Of a stretch of DNA of 64,000 bases, positions 38,001 to 53,000 are shown piece after piece. Below the pieces are notes generated by a model. It did no database searches, was not told the DNA's origin, and saw nothing but the letters and a program-made list of their open reading frames with translations. Made by a program: the position numbers and the translations under genes. The stretch spans positions 19,719,375 to 19,783,374 of the forward strand of contig CAIIXF020000005.1 in assembly GCA_903813345.2 (NCBI GenBank). The letters run 5' to 3'. This DNA comes from Owenia fusiformis (taxonomy: Eukaryota; Annelida; Polychaeta; Sabellida; Oweniidae). Positions within the stretch are counted from its first letter, which is position 1. Every line of letters starts with the position of its first letter.

Positions 38001-41000
38001 AGTGGATTCTGTGGAATTTTTCTGTAGTTTTAGATGAAATATGAAACAAATATCAGACCAAAATATTATGAAAGTTATCTGTTTAGTCATAGATGTAATA
38101 TTCTACATTTTGCAACAGAAAAGCATACAAGTTCAAGGTTAGGTATTGAAATGTTTTTGTGGGTTTTTAGGCTGATTATTTATCAAAAATCAGGATTTTG
38201 CAAATCAACAAATAAATTGTGAAAACATTTTGTTTGTAGCTATCCTGCTGTGTGGGGTGGTGTGGTGGATGGTAAACCATTTGTTTGCCACTTAGAGCAG
38301 TTTGGAGCTAGTGTGTTGAGTAAACTTTGGGCTGCTATTGAGAAACTCTATCCTCCACAGGTAAATGGTACTTTATTATTTATTTGAATTATTTTCCCTA
38401 ATTGTTTACCTTTTTTTGTAGTTATGAAATAGTTGATCAATATAATAGAAAGAAATCTACTTGAGGTGTCATTTTGATGAAGGTTTTCCGAATGGCTGTC
38501 CCCACAAGAGTTCTTTTTAAATGGGAATCTTTTTTATCATAACATCATAAGATGTATCGTGAAGTGTGTATGTGTATAAAATATAGCAGCATAAGAAATA
38601 TTTGGCACAGCTTTTCCTTAGCCATTTTTTTGTTGAATATGTCTATAGACATGGTGACAAGAGGAGACATGGTGACAAGAATAGACACTGTGACAAGAAT
38701 AGATGTGATGACAAGGTGAAAAGAATAGACATGATGACAAGAAGAGACACTGTGACAGGAATAGACATGTCAAGAATAGATATGATGCCATAATTAACAC
38801 AGTGACAACAATGAATAAATAATTATTGCAAGACTATTAATTATTAATATTTTTAGGATGAGACAATTGATGAAATATCCCATGAGACCTCTCTACATAA
38901 TGCTTATGAGGAGGCACGCCGTAAAGTGTATGTTGGACGTCAGAAGATGTTGAAACATGCCATTGACTTAATGGCCCATAAGACGAATGGTGTTGTGATG
39001 GTCTCTGGTAAACCTGGAGTAGGAAAGACTTCCTTCATGGTTAGTTTAACGACATGCATGCCATTTAAAAAAAATTCAACTTTTACATAAAAACATTGAT
39101 TTTACTATTTCAATCTGGAAGAATAGATTTACATGTATTCATTTAAAATGCTGTCAAGATCAAATCGACATCTAATGTTGTCTAATGAAAGTTCTACATA
39201 TTCTTCATGTCTAGTCCTTATGCTTGCAGGCCAAACTCGTACAATCACTTGCAAATAATAAAGCCAGCAGTCCCGGGCTGAATATTTTGACACATTTCAT
39301 TGGAGCTGCCCCAGGGTCAAGTAGCATCAACTCAATGTTTAGAAGATTTTCCTTTGAGTTGAAAAGACGTTTTAATTTGGCTGGGGATGTCCCTGAAGAT
39401 TCAAGGTAAGATATACCTGATCAACGGAGAGAGTGATTTTATTAATGCTATACAAACCCTTTTATAGGTATTTTTAGAAACAGTATACCTAATTTCCCAT
39501 AGCAACTTACTGGTGTACCCAACCCTTAATGTATTATTTCATATGCTAAGATTTATCCACTATTTCTATATAGGAGAAGTGTACATTGTACTATTACCAT
39601 TGATGTGTCGTGTTTTAACTAGAATTTTCCATAGAAAATATGGGCTTGGCATTGAATTTCTACAATAAAGTTCTTTAATGTCTGAACCCCTTTCAGCTCC
39701 CTCCCCAGTGTGTTCATTGAGATGACAAAACAGGCTGCTATAGTCAGTGGACAGCCCCTGTACATGTTCATAGATGGCGCTAATGGGTTTGATGACACAC
39801 ACCGGGCAAGGAATATGGATTGGCTGCCAGAGACACCTATTGAGGTAGAATTATCAGAATTAATATTTGTTTATTTACTCTCACTATTTACAACAGTGGC
39901 ACATTAAAGTTATCAGTGTGGCATAGTGACATATGTGATGGACAGTGCTTTTTTATTCAAAAGTAATTGTTTGACACATATAAGTACAAACCCTTTGTCC
40001 CCTCAAGTTATACATGTATGAGATTGTGCATGAAATCAAAGTACTTATTTGCCCAAAAAATTTGGATCACCATAACTGCAAGGTATGACTCTATAATGCA
40101 TCAATTTTATGTATCAATTAAAGAACATAAATGTATGATATGAGTACATGTACATTGCCACATTATGTTTATAATCAATTAACATGCAAATGTGATGTGA
40201 TAGTGACATAATCAGGCCCGTAGACAGAGGGGTTTGGGGATTTCGAAAATCATGCAGTTTTGCACCACTTTAGTTTTTTAAGTGATTTTGGGCCAAAAAC
40301 ATCAGATTTGAACCCCCTGGATGTTTTTAAACCCCCTTGGTAAAAGCTGGCTATAGGGCTATAATTTAATGACTAGAAAGTCTTCAGTTTACAATTTTCG
40401 TGACGGTTGCTGATGAAAACATTTCCTGTTGATAATGAGCATTTTTGTGACACGTTTCACTTTTGTTACCATTTGAAATTATGTACCAGATGCTGACATT
40501 TTTTCATGTAAATGTTGAATTTTGTTTTAACATAGTCAAAATATTTTGTGGTTCAGAGGTCAAATGCGTTACATGTATTATGAATCCATTAGTTCTATCT
40601 TTTATTATAGAATGTAGTATTTGTGGTGAGTTGTCCAGATGAGGGGGAGACATACCAAGCGCTACAAAGACGCAGGGCAGAGAGTATCATCGTTAGGGGC
40701 CTAGAGATATTAGATAAAGCAGAAGTTGTTCGTAAAACACTAGCCCTTCACAGGTACATTTATATTGCATTGTGATTGCCTGTTCATCTTTACTAAGACA
40801 TTTTTATGTTCGGTATATAATAAAATGTATTCAAACGTTGTTCCATGAACAAAATGATATAATGCTTTCAGCAAACAGCTACAAGTGTTTATATTTCATT
40901 GTTAGAAGATGTAAATAGATAGTAAAAAATGAAATCCTGTTGAGTCCCATACCAGTTGCCTCTTATTGTTAGCAATTATATTGGCTCACATGGTCAGCCT

Positions 41001-44000
41001 ATGGAACCATCCACTTTTAGTCAACAATATTTGGAAAAGTGTTTTTGTTGTTCAGATTTTAAACAGTGTTCTTCTTGTTTGTAATTGTGTCAGAATGTAC
41101 TTATACATCCTAATTATGATAATTCAATTCATTAAAGGAAATCACTTAGTGAAACTGCCTTCAACAATGAGATGAAGCTCATAGTTGGGAAGAAGGATGC
41201 CACTAGTCCACTCTACCTCTCTCTTGCCTGCCAGGAGCTAAGACTGCATGGTGTCTTTGAAAATGTGAGTATTTCTTCACAAGGACTGTTATGCTTATTT
41301 TAATTGAACATAAAGAAAAAAGTTGTCATTTCTTTGTGAATTTTATAAGCTTTGTTAGAAATCATAAAATATGTTAAGATGATGTTGATAGAAATATTTG
41401 ATCCTTTTTCCCATCCTTTGTACTGAAATCATATTCTGTAGTAAAAGTAAATAAAGAAAATATAAAAAATAAAAAATAAAAAATAAAAATATTCTGTAGT
41501 GACCTCATTATCATCATTGTGTACTAGATGACCAGTAAGCTGAAGGGGCTTCCCCAAACAACAAATCAACTGATACAAGAGATTCTCCACCGTCTGGAGT
41601 CTGACTGTGGCCACCATCATGTGATGACATCTCTCTCATTGCTGTACATCTCAAGAGCAGGTAACTGAAAAGTGTTCTCGATTCTCACACATGTTCTGAC
41701 TATTAGATATTCAACCTGATTTTTCTTTCTACTCAACATTTGATGTGCTTCTATTAAGTACCTAAATTTGTTGATTTATGACAGTCTAGAATAGGCACCA
41801 TCAGAAGACTTTAATACAAAACCTTTTTCTCCAAAATACCAAGGCCTGAAAAAATTGCTCACCTACTAGATTAGTAGTTATAAGCATATATTTCCTCACT
41901 ACTCAGGGGTTTATTTTTGGTACGACCTAAACTTACGATTCCAGGAAAACAATTGTCTATTTTTGACAAACAATGACTTAAGACAAAATCGTAAGTTAGG
42001 ACGGTTCCAAAAACAGACCCCAGAGTAGTTGTGAGCAATATGATTTTTGCGGAAATTAAGCTTATTCTGAATTATAAGCCATTCTAAGATGATGCATTTA
42101 TTTCATCAGGTATCCAAGAAGATGATCTCAGAGGGGTCCTGTCATCCATCGACAGACTTGGTTACCATAGCAACACATCCTTGAGTGAGATATCCAACAT
42201 AGAAGTGACAGATGTGACAGCTGTGCCTCAAGCCCAGTTCATTCACCTCTGGAGGTCTATCAGTGACTTCCTCAACCCTGTGAAGATTATTGGCAATGTT
42301 GATACAATTAGTGTAGCCAACAGCAGTGTTGCTACAGCGATTCAACAAAGATATCTTAAGGCTGGTAGTGAAGATATGGTTACCCATCTTCATCATGTTC
42401 TTGCGGGTTACTATCATAATCAAGCAAACCCTAATGGTGATGGGTCTTGGTCTGGTAGCAATGTTGCAGCATTTAGAGAGCTCCCCTATCATCTTCTATG
42501 TGCTAAGATGTACCAAGAGGCTGAGGCTATACTCTGTGATTTATCATTCGTAGAGAAGATGTGCCAGCTCAATCTTGGTCAGTCCCTACTTGATGGCTAT
42601 CACCAGGCTCTGGCAGCCTTTGCTACTAAATCAGGAAGCAAGATAAAAAAGGATGACAAGTTGAAAGATCACTTGGATTTTGTCTCAAGAAACATGCACA
42701 TCCTCGCAAAGCACCCTACTTTGGTGTGGCAGCAAGCTTTGAATGACCCACAGACGAGTAAGTTAGGCAACAAGACAGTGTTGCAAGAAGCAGCCAGAAA
42801 TGCTAGACAGGGACTGATGTTATGGAGTAACAAGATAGACACTCCAATCCCATGTACAATGACCCTGTCTAACTTTAGCAAACCAGTTACCTGCCTAGCA
42901 GTGTCTCCTGACGAGAGGCAGTTTGCATGTGGAACTGAGGACTGTTTGGTGAAAATCTACAACATGGCTAATGGCAAAGAGCTGATGACATTAACTGGTC
43001 ACTCTGATGCTATCACAAGTATATGTTATGTTGGAGCTTCAAGACTGGCAAGTGCTTCTAAAGACAAGACACTCAGCCTCTGGGATCTCTCTGATGGCCA
43101 TAGAATATCTAAAATGAAGGTCCACAATCGTAGCGTCAACTCTTGTGCTGCAGATAAGACTGGCAAACACCTAGTGTCTGTTGGGTGGGATTGTGGTATG
43201 AGATTATTTGATGGTTTAACTGGAAAACTCCTACATAAGGTCACAACAGGTGCATCAACAGAGCAGCGACCTTTGAATTGTGTAGCATTCCACCCAGAAG
43301 GTCAGTTGATTGTTGTCGGGAGCTGGGATGGTGCTCTAAAGATATATGATACGTTCCATAAATCTAGGAAGGCAGTGCTTAGGGGGCACAATAGCTCTAT
43401 ACGTGCTGTTGCCTATTCACCATCAGGTTGCCATATTGCATCTGCTGCCCTGGATGGGGAGGTGAAATTATGGTCTGCTTCACACGGGACACAGGTGAAT
43501 ATCAATTGAATTATTTTTAGGGACTCATCAAATAGTCCCTTGTGTCGTTTTCTGTGAAAGTTATTTTCTTCCTTCTGCTATATTTATTTCGTGATAGTGC
43601 ATTAGATACTGTTTTATTGTAAGTGTATTGTAACCAACCTTTATTTGACTTTTTCAGGTTGGCACATTGACAGGCCATGCTCTACCCATCAACAGTCTTG
43701 TCTATTCCCCCTCTGGAGAACATCTTATTACAGTCAGTGATGACCAAAAAGTCAAGGTAAGAATATATGTTTGTAATTTAGGGGTTAGGGGGTAAATAAT
43801 TACAGGATTCAACCAGATAGTCGGATTGTGACCATTGCTCTCATAAAAGATGATGGAAAGTAAACCCTCTTTGCAGATGAGCTATGACCTACTTAGACTA
43901 CTTCCTGGTAACCAAAGTTTGTTTACAAACAACCATCGGTGCATTCGTAAAATCCATATAAAACCAATTAATTATCAAATTTTTAGCTACATTTTTTGTC

Positions 44001-47000
44001 ATGTTCAATTTATAGGTCTGGTCAGGTCACCTTGGGCAGCCTGTTTGCCATATAGGCCATAAAGATGGTCCTGTAACATCTCTATGTTTGTCACCAGATG
44101 GCGAGACTGTTAGTGCAGGGTACCATAGTGGTAAAGTTGTGGTCTACCAAGCTGTAACAGGTATGTAAATAATTTTTAGAAATAGTCCCACATCCCAGTG
44201 ATCTCCCAAGCATTAAAGCAAGTTGACTTGGCACCCTGAGATTTTGGAAAGAGGCTTGCACCCACCTAAAATTATATTTGCACCCACTAGAAAATTAGAA
44301 AAATCATGAAAAATGGGCATATTTTGGCTAATTTCGGTCTGAATTATGAAAATGAGAATTGTGCACCTACTTGGAGAACACTGTGTCCTAATGTCAGGCT
44401 TATGCCAAATCAAATCAAACAAATCAAGATCAATATAGAGTTATGACTATGAGTTACAATATAGGTTTAGGCAGAATTCATTATTCCTGCCCAGTTCTTT
44501 GTAATATATGTCTAGAATGAGGATTGATTTGATAGAATGTGTTTTGTTCAGTTTTTCTATATTGTTATAGTCCCCAACTTTTTTGTTGGTGTTCGGTGGT
44601 TTGATTACAATGTTTGGCAGTGACAAGCATCTGTAACAAAGTCTTACAACTTCCAACTTAACAAGTACTTTTTAGACTACCTTCAAATGTTTACTGTTAA
44701 CTTATATAAACATGTCATGAGCTCCAACACATTTCTGCCAATATCTGTAACCATGGCAACATACTTAAGGTCAAAAAGGTCTTTTTTCAAATTTTTGTCA
44801 AATTCATCAACATGTTCTCAGAAGTTCAAATCTTTTGTAACACTTTTGTAACCATTTGCAGGTGATTACATTTTGTCCTCTAAATACCTTGTCTTCTACT
44901 GTAGGTAGTTTTGTATGTGAGATAAAGGGTAGAGGAGTACCAGTGCGGGCGCTGAAATATGCAAGACGTGAAGATCTACTCTTTATAGGCTCTGATGATG
45001 GAAGCCTCGTTCATCAGGTCAGTTCTCATTGTGTACCACAGGGAAATTAAGAGAAACTTTGATATAACATTTGAGCTAAGGAAATAAATCTCATACATCA
45101 GTTCATTATCATAACGTGAAATATGCTCTAGTTCTTCTCTTGATACAAGTCCTCCCAAGAATTGCCTACATCCACAGAACTCCTGCATATCTCATGTCAT
45201 TGTTACATAACCTCTTAAAGTATGTTCTACAATACTACAAACACACCACAAACTGCAGAAGCATTCTTTTGAAAGTCCTCTCAGTTTATTTGCCATTTGA
45301 GTCTTTTTACTTGAAATCTAAAGTTCATTACTGTTTCTACTGTAGGGCATTCGTCTGAACAAGGGTACCTCAACAATTCTGGAAGATGCTGGCTGTATAT
45401 TATGCATAGCTACAGGGAACAGAACTGTTGCTGCGTCTACAGAATCCTTCATGACATATGTGTGGCGATTTGGTACCTTCTCCCACCCCTATACGTAAGA
45501 TTTATTTCACACATAAAGCCAAAAACATACATCTCTTATTAGATATAAACATATTCCTGTCTATGAAAATGTCTCAAAAAAGTTTGCTCAATTTATCAGA
45601 GATACTAGTATATTCTATAGTGACATTTCAATAACTCATGCTTCCATTCTATATAGGTTCCAGAAGGTGATGAGGATAGGGGGTCACATTGGTCCTGTCA
45701 CTTCATGCTCCCTTAACTCATCAGAGACAAATATTGTGACTGCCAGTAGGGATATGGTAAGTAGAAAAGAATAAAGTATAGTTCATGTTGTCGATAACCC
45801 CTCAACAGTTTTCTTAGAAACATTTCTTTTCAGCATTTTTTCAACAAAGGAGGCACTGAAAATGGTTTGTTAAGTACATCAAATTTCTTAAAATGAAATA
45901 TGTGCAGTGTATGCCTTCTTCTGCACAGACCCCTCTCAAACTAGTAATGAATATGCCATGCATAAACCTTAGATTTCAAATACCCTACAAACCTACCCTA
46001 CAAACAGTTTACAATTGTGATTTAACTCAATTATGTAAATTTTTTTACAATTCTTTTGCAGTCAATGAAAGTTTGGAAAATTGATAAATCCACGATTCAT
46101 CCTGAGAAATCGTTTGACTCCTGCCACTCTGATTGGATAAATGGCTGTGTGTGGTCAGAGAATGACCAGTTCATTGTAACAGCATCAAATGACTTCAATA
46201 TGAAATTATGGGACATGAAGACAGGAAAGGAAAAGAAAAAATTTACTGGTCACATGGCTGCTATTAACGGAGTTGCATATAGTGTGAGTTGTGGAGTTTT
46301 TTTTACATTTTGACATTGTTACAGCATTGTAACAATGGGGATATCATAATAGTCAATGTCTGTTAATGTCAAAGTATCAATCCTAAAGAATTTCCCTTTA
46401 ATAGATAACACTCTAGTTAGGCCTCAGCTAGGCCCTTATTGCTTGTAATAGTGTAGAGTACAATGAAACATGTCTAAGTAGAACACATTTTGTGTTCCAT
46501 TTTGGAGGTGTTCCACTTATAGAGGCTCATTTAACATTAGTCTGGGACTCTGAAAAATGATCCACTTGAAGAGGTGTTTCACTTCTAGAGGTGTTCCACT
46601 TTACAGGTTTCACTGTACAGTTATATATATAAATAATGTTTATTCCAGTATGGTTGCCTTGCGTCGGCATGTGCTGATGGTTCTGTAAAGGTCTGGTCCC
46701 AGAAAGGCATAGAGGTCACCACCTTACATGGGCACACACAGAGGGCCAATGCCTGTGATATATTTGTGAAACTCAAGAAGAAAGAATGTGAGTATGGTTT
46801 GTATTATGCATATACATACATTGTATTAATGATGCTCTGTATATCTAGTATCTACTTGTAGCATTTATCTTGTGTAAATAAATATGGAGACATTTCCTTA
46901 TGGGAGCCTTTGGGGTATACATACCAGTATATTCATTCTGATTGTTCTGCCAGTTTTGCTGCTTTTCATTATTTTGTCAAATGTAATAGGAACACATCCT

Positions 47001-50000
47001 GATGTTTGAATATTGAATATACATTTTTATTTTGTCGCGGTATTAATGAGTGCTTTCTTTCTACCACCCATGACAATAGAATCTTGTTCTGATTTGCTGA
47101 TATCAGAATTGGAGCACATTCTCCCCCACCCCTTGCCCTTGTGGCTTAAAGCAATTTACTTAAAAAAAATATTTGAATACAAACTTTTAAGTGTTACTTT
47201 ATTGTCTGTACTGTATATTGCCTACATGCCTGTAGATACTGTTCATGAATTGATTTTTTTTATCATCTTTCATATTTATTGTAAGCACAAGTCATTTAGA
47301 TACAATTACAAGGGGCAAAGCGCTGTAAGCATTAGATGTCCCCTTATATAATTAAACAATAAAGTACAATATTCATTTTAACCTGGATGTCACCTGTAAA
47401 TGGTAGAATGCCTTGCAATGAAACAAAAGATAGGAGGGCTGCTGATATCCTGGGGGAGGGGTAGTATGTTGAAAAATGGAAACAGGTCATAGGCAGGAAA
47501 ATATTTAGATTCTGGTTGTGTTTTCAATGAGATAATTCGCAACCAGTGGAAATAGATTATCCATTTCTAATTGGGTTAATGATGGATCCCCAAAAAGAAA
47601 AAAGTGAATTTTGTCTTGCTGAGTTCTGAAATGAGTTAATAAGTCCCCATATATCCCTAAAGTATCTGTTATTAATTTATTTCTTTGTTGTTCTTTCAGA
47701 GGGCATTTGAAAAAGAAGTGGGGAAAAGTTTCAGGGGAACCACATAAACAATTTGATGACTCAACTGAGCTCCAATTGTGGGCTTTGAGCTGGGCTTTTA
47801 AAATTAAATCTACCCTGGCTCTATTCAGATAAAGTTCTTGTTGACGAGTTAATTTTAAACAAATTGTTGAAACAACACCAGGGAACAAATTTAATTTAAG
47901 TGTTCTTTTAAAAGATGCAATAGTTGGCAAGAGCTTTTGTTCCAAGGGAACAGATCCTGGATCATTCCATAGGTTCATCATTTTGTATATTGGAGACTTA
48001 TGTGGATAGTGAATAGGGATAGTGAAATCTCGAGATTTCCTTAACAATCTTGCTTGAGGGTTTATGAATGGCCTAAATATATCTGAGATATAAATAGGTG
48101 TTAAATCGTTCACGGCTTTGTACATAATTGTTTTAAAGTGGAGGATCCTCCTCTCAGTTAAGGTGGACCAGTTCAAAATGTTAAGTACTTTGGAAGTGCT
48201 GGAGCCTGGGAGAGCACCAGAGACTATTAGACCAGCTTGGTACTGGAGACTGTCAAGTCTGTTAAGGTCACAAATAGGAGCACAGTCGTAAAGGATATCG
48301 CAATAATCAAATAAGGACTGAATATAAGCTGTATAGAGAATATTTAATTGTTTTGATTTTAGTCTACCCTTAAGTGCATGAATTGATTCCCTCTTCTGAT
48401 TAAAGTGAATCGTTCAGTTACAGGCATCAAGTTTTTCCTGATGGTGATGTATTGTTTTGGTCTACATTTTGTGACTAGTTGTCATGTCAATTGTCGGGAG
48501 AATGCCATTTTACTCTGCCTTTGGCAAATGTAGCAATTGCTCCACTTTTCTTACCATATTTCTCCAACTTATATTAGTCATGTTAATGCCTTATATATAA
48601 GTCTCTTTTCCAGCCAAAACAGAGCGTGTATCCAGTGATTGGGCCATGGAGATGGACGCACATGATTGGAAGGCCGAACATGACAAAACCAAACTTGACA
48701 AACAAGATGTGAAAATTGATGATGTCATAGTAGCGTCTTGTTCTGATGATGGAACTATCCGGATCTGGCGTCCTTTACAGGTCAGTACCAGATTAGTTAG
48801 GATTTTTGAAGCACTAAAATGAATAACAGTAAAACCTGTCTCATCTGAATGCCTTTGGGACCAGTTAAACCTGCACATCGCTCCAAAACGCAATCTTGGG
48901 TTGTTTCGGGGGTGAACTTTATCATTTTGAGCTTAATGAAAGATTATAGAATGATGAACAAATGGGGCAAATCTTGTGTAGAAATATTTACGATAAATGT
49001 GTCATTTCAAAGATTATTCATTGAATTGCTTCGATCGGCGCCGACGATATGATTTTGGAAAGGTTTCTAAATGAAGAACGTGACGTCACTTCCGAATCAT
49101 AGCATTCAAAGTAAGTAGCGTTTAATTACTTACACCATTCATAATAATAGGTGGTCTAGCGGTACAATTCTCGCTTAGCACGCGAATGAGTGCCAATCAA
49201 GAATTTGAACTTTTAGGGACTCGTCCCAAATTAAAAATTAATCAAATTCACACATAATTTTGATTTTTGAAAAATTATAAAATATTGAGATTCAGTATAT
49301 TTATATGAGCAATAGCATGTACGAGAAATAAAGCTTTCAGAATAAGAAAATAAAATACTAATTTCATGCTAGCCATAGAATATTATTATACTGCGGCCTA
49401 CTTTCTGTAGTATGGGTAATCTTATGTTCATTCATGTTTTTGAAATAGGGTAATGAAGTGGCAACTCTTATTGGGCATTCCAACAGAGTAACATGTGTGG
49501 CAAGTACAGCATCCAACTCCCTATGTACTGCCTCCCTAGATCTCAGTGTGAAGCAGTGGAAGCCTGCACTTGTGGCAGTCCCCAAATCAGGAGAGACTCA
49601 CATTGGGGAAGTGACAAGTGTGTCAGTGTCAAAACTCTGCAGTGATCACCATGGTAACAATGGATACTATTTACTCTCCACAAGCAGGTAATGTAACAAT
49701 TAGCATCAACAAATTGTAGTTAAGATTGACTTGTAAGAATTAACAATGAGTTTCCCTTTATATATAACTATCCGATTAACATTTAATGTCAATAAAGCAA
49801 CAGGCTTCATGCCCATTTCAGAACTGGAGAAGTGAAGATCTGGTGGCTGTGTAACTATGACAACACACTAGGTGTCCCCCTCAGAAGAGAGCTCAGACAC
49901 TCATTCAAGGTATGTAACCATGACAACACAAACACACCAGGTAATCCTATCAGTAGAGAGCTCAGAGTGGGCACATCAGAATTCCTGCTCATACATTCAT

Positions 50001-53000
50001 ATGTAAGGTTTTACACTATATTAAATGTTGATAGCATTTATTTTAAGATTTGTAGCTATGACAACAGATCAGATTCATCAGATTATCTCTAGATCCACTA
50101 GAGATCTCATCTAGGGTATTTCTTGAACACTATCCAGGCATCCATCCATTATCTAAATAAAATAAAACTGTCATTATGAAATACCAGATATAAATATCCA
50201 GTTCCTATATCACTTAATATTTTTGCAGGCATCTGACAAGTCTGTGAACTGTTCAGTGTTTGGTGAGAAGAAAGATGGACGTTTGTGGTTTTTAGTTGGT
50301 ACTGACTGTGGTATGATCTGCCTATATAGCATGTCTGCTGACCCCTCCCTCTCTAGTGCCCTTGATCTAAGGTACTTATGCTCTCTCATGTTTTTTATTA
50401 AATATTTTTACATTACATGGTAAACCCTGTCTAATCCAAACACCATTGAGACCAGGCAAAAGTGTTCGGATCAACAGGTGATCACATTTCAAGGTGTTTA
50501 AATAGTGTTTCTAAAGTAGAAGATTAAAGTAATTGGACCAAAAAAGTGTTGACATTAAGGGTAGGTGTTTGGATAAAGAAAACACAACTTTAGACATTAA
50601 TAATGAATAAAAGCTGTTCATGTAGATTTTTTTAAGATCTGTATAGATTTCAATAATTTAAATACTTAAAAACATAGATACATGTAGGTGCTAGACACCT
50701 AATATAACAAAATAACATTTTTTGAATTAACTAGATTACAGTAGTTATTCAACTTCTGATATTAAAACTTCTTTTCTCTTTTTGTCTTCCATTTGACCAC
50801 AGATTATTAGATACTTCAAGGGAAGAGTCTCCAATTACCAGTTTGGAATTGTTCTCCTCAGGAGGTGCAAACTTTGTACTAGGAACAATGTGGCAGGGTG
50901 TTGTAACACGACGAGTAGATTTCCCTTACATCACAGGAAAACCTACATATGACATGTAAGTACATGTAGTTAATTTATTCAAAAATACAAAATAATATAA
51001 ATAACTTAAGCAAAATAATTGTCGAATTGATTAGCTTCTAGATTGGCCAATGGAATCTTTCTCACCTCCAAATTTAGCAACAAAGGTATGAAAATCATAC
51101 AGGTGAAATTTTATGTCAATTAGCATAATGTTTGATGAAATTAAAGTGAAATTTAAGATTTTGAACAACCCTCATTCAGTTGCCCACAGCTATATTTCGT
51201 TAAAAGGTATGGACATTGAAATGGTTTATCACCTATTATCCTGCTGAAAGAAGTTTAGTAGGGATTAGAGTAGGCTGCCCTGTCCCTGTTGACTTTTTGA
51301 CTATCATAATTTTAATAGTGTCACAAGAAGCAGGGATGCTTTCATAATAATATCTTGAGACCATGGGGCCACTTCTCCTTTATTAGCATAAGAGACTTTG
51401 GCGAGATGATAGCATACAGCATCATGAACATGGGGAAGTCCGTAACCCGGTTGGTTGTCACGTTTCGTTCAGTGAATAAATTAAAAAATTTGACAGTTCA
51501 TTACATGAAATCAATACAACAATTTGATCTAAATAATATGGTTCAAATTTTATATGCTGATGAATTGACCTTTTGCGATCAGAATTCAAGTATTTTGTTT
51601 ATGGATACTGTTGTCATGTATTTTGTCTTATTGGTATGATATCATATCAAAATAATATAAGACATGATGGAGAGTCGAAATGGCAGACACATGGCAGTTT
51701 TGAGCTGAAATGATTATCCCTTCTTTTATGCAAACTATGGGATTTTTACCAGGTACATGTATGTCGATTTGACTAGATCATGAGTATATCCTTATGTGTG
51801 TAGTAAACTTGTTTTTCAAAATCTGGGGGTGCTTAACCACTATCTAAGTCCTGCCAATAAGATCTTAGACTTAGCATGAGATTAGCAATGAATGTTGATC
51901 TAGTCAATTATACTATCGTGAAAAATAAGTATTGTATGAAATTCAGAAGATGATCTCTCTTAATCAAACAGCTACAGCAGTGTGCCCATAAATGATGATC
52001 GCAAATCATCAATTATGGGCATAAAACGCTCTACTTGAGAAGGAATTTCTAATATGACCATTCACTAAGGATTTGGTTCAATTTTATATGCTGATGCCTT
52101 AGGGACATAGGTCTCTACTCAAGAAGGAGATTTCAAGATGGCTGTTGAATTTAAAATAGTTGCCATTTTTATTATGAAAATTTTAATTTCCAGTAATAGA
52201 ATTTGGTCCAAATTTTATTAAAGGCAAAGGACATTTGCTGAAGAATAATTTCCAATATGACCATTCAGTTCAATTCTTTTGTAAAAATGCAGTCTTTGAA
52301 AACTCAACTACCACTTGACGAAATTTTATGCTGATTCCTTACAGGACATAGAAGTTCAAGAAGTAATTTCCAAGATAACTGCTGAATTCAAAATGGCGAT
52401 CTCGTTTCATAAAGAATATATTTTGTTCTCATATACCAGTTGTCAGATTTGGTTTAGATTTTATTGGGAATGCTGAATTCAAAATGATTACCATTTCTCA
52501 GGATTTTTTTAAAATTTAATCAAATAGTGAGTTATTGAATTTGGTTCAATATTTGAGTCACACCCAACCCTTATGATTAATTTTCACTGATGTTTATGCT
52601 TAACTTTTCTATTCCGTATACCGTATGGTGAAATTATTTGCAGGCATGAAGACTGGGTGATAGCAGGATATTTAAAGGACCAACTCTATGTGACAACATC
52701 CTGTAATGGATCTATTCAGTCTAGTAAACTAAACATTACTTCTAAAGAACAGGTGAATTATAGCTCCATATTCGTAGTGTTACATAATGTAATGTATGAT
52801 AACAAGTAAAATTCAAAATCTCAAGACCCTATCATCACAGTATCATTGCATCATGACAACTACCATTGGGACAACCAGTTGACATTGAAATCCATTGACA
52901 TATTGACATTGAAATTCATTTAAACTTATATTTTGCTCTTACTTTAAGCCATCAATTAATGAGGATCAGGTTTTACACAAAGGTCAAAAATGTAAATTAT

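Noticed and set aside
49150-49225. Functional tRNA gene
   Set aside because: The acceptor stem and T arm do not pair; it is kept only as a tRNA-like fragment.
51355-51639. 94-codon plus ORF in TEP1 intron 41
   Set aside because: No splice context, no phase match with neighbouring exons and no recognisable domain.
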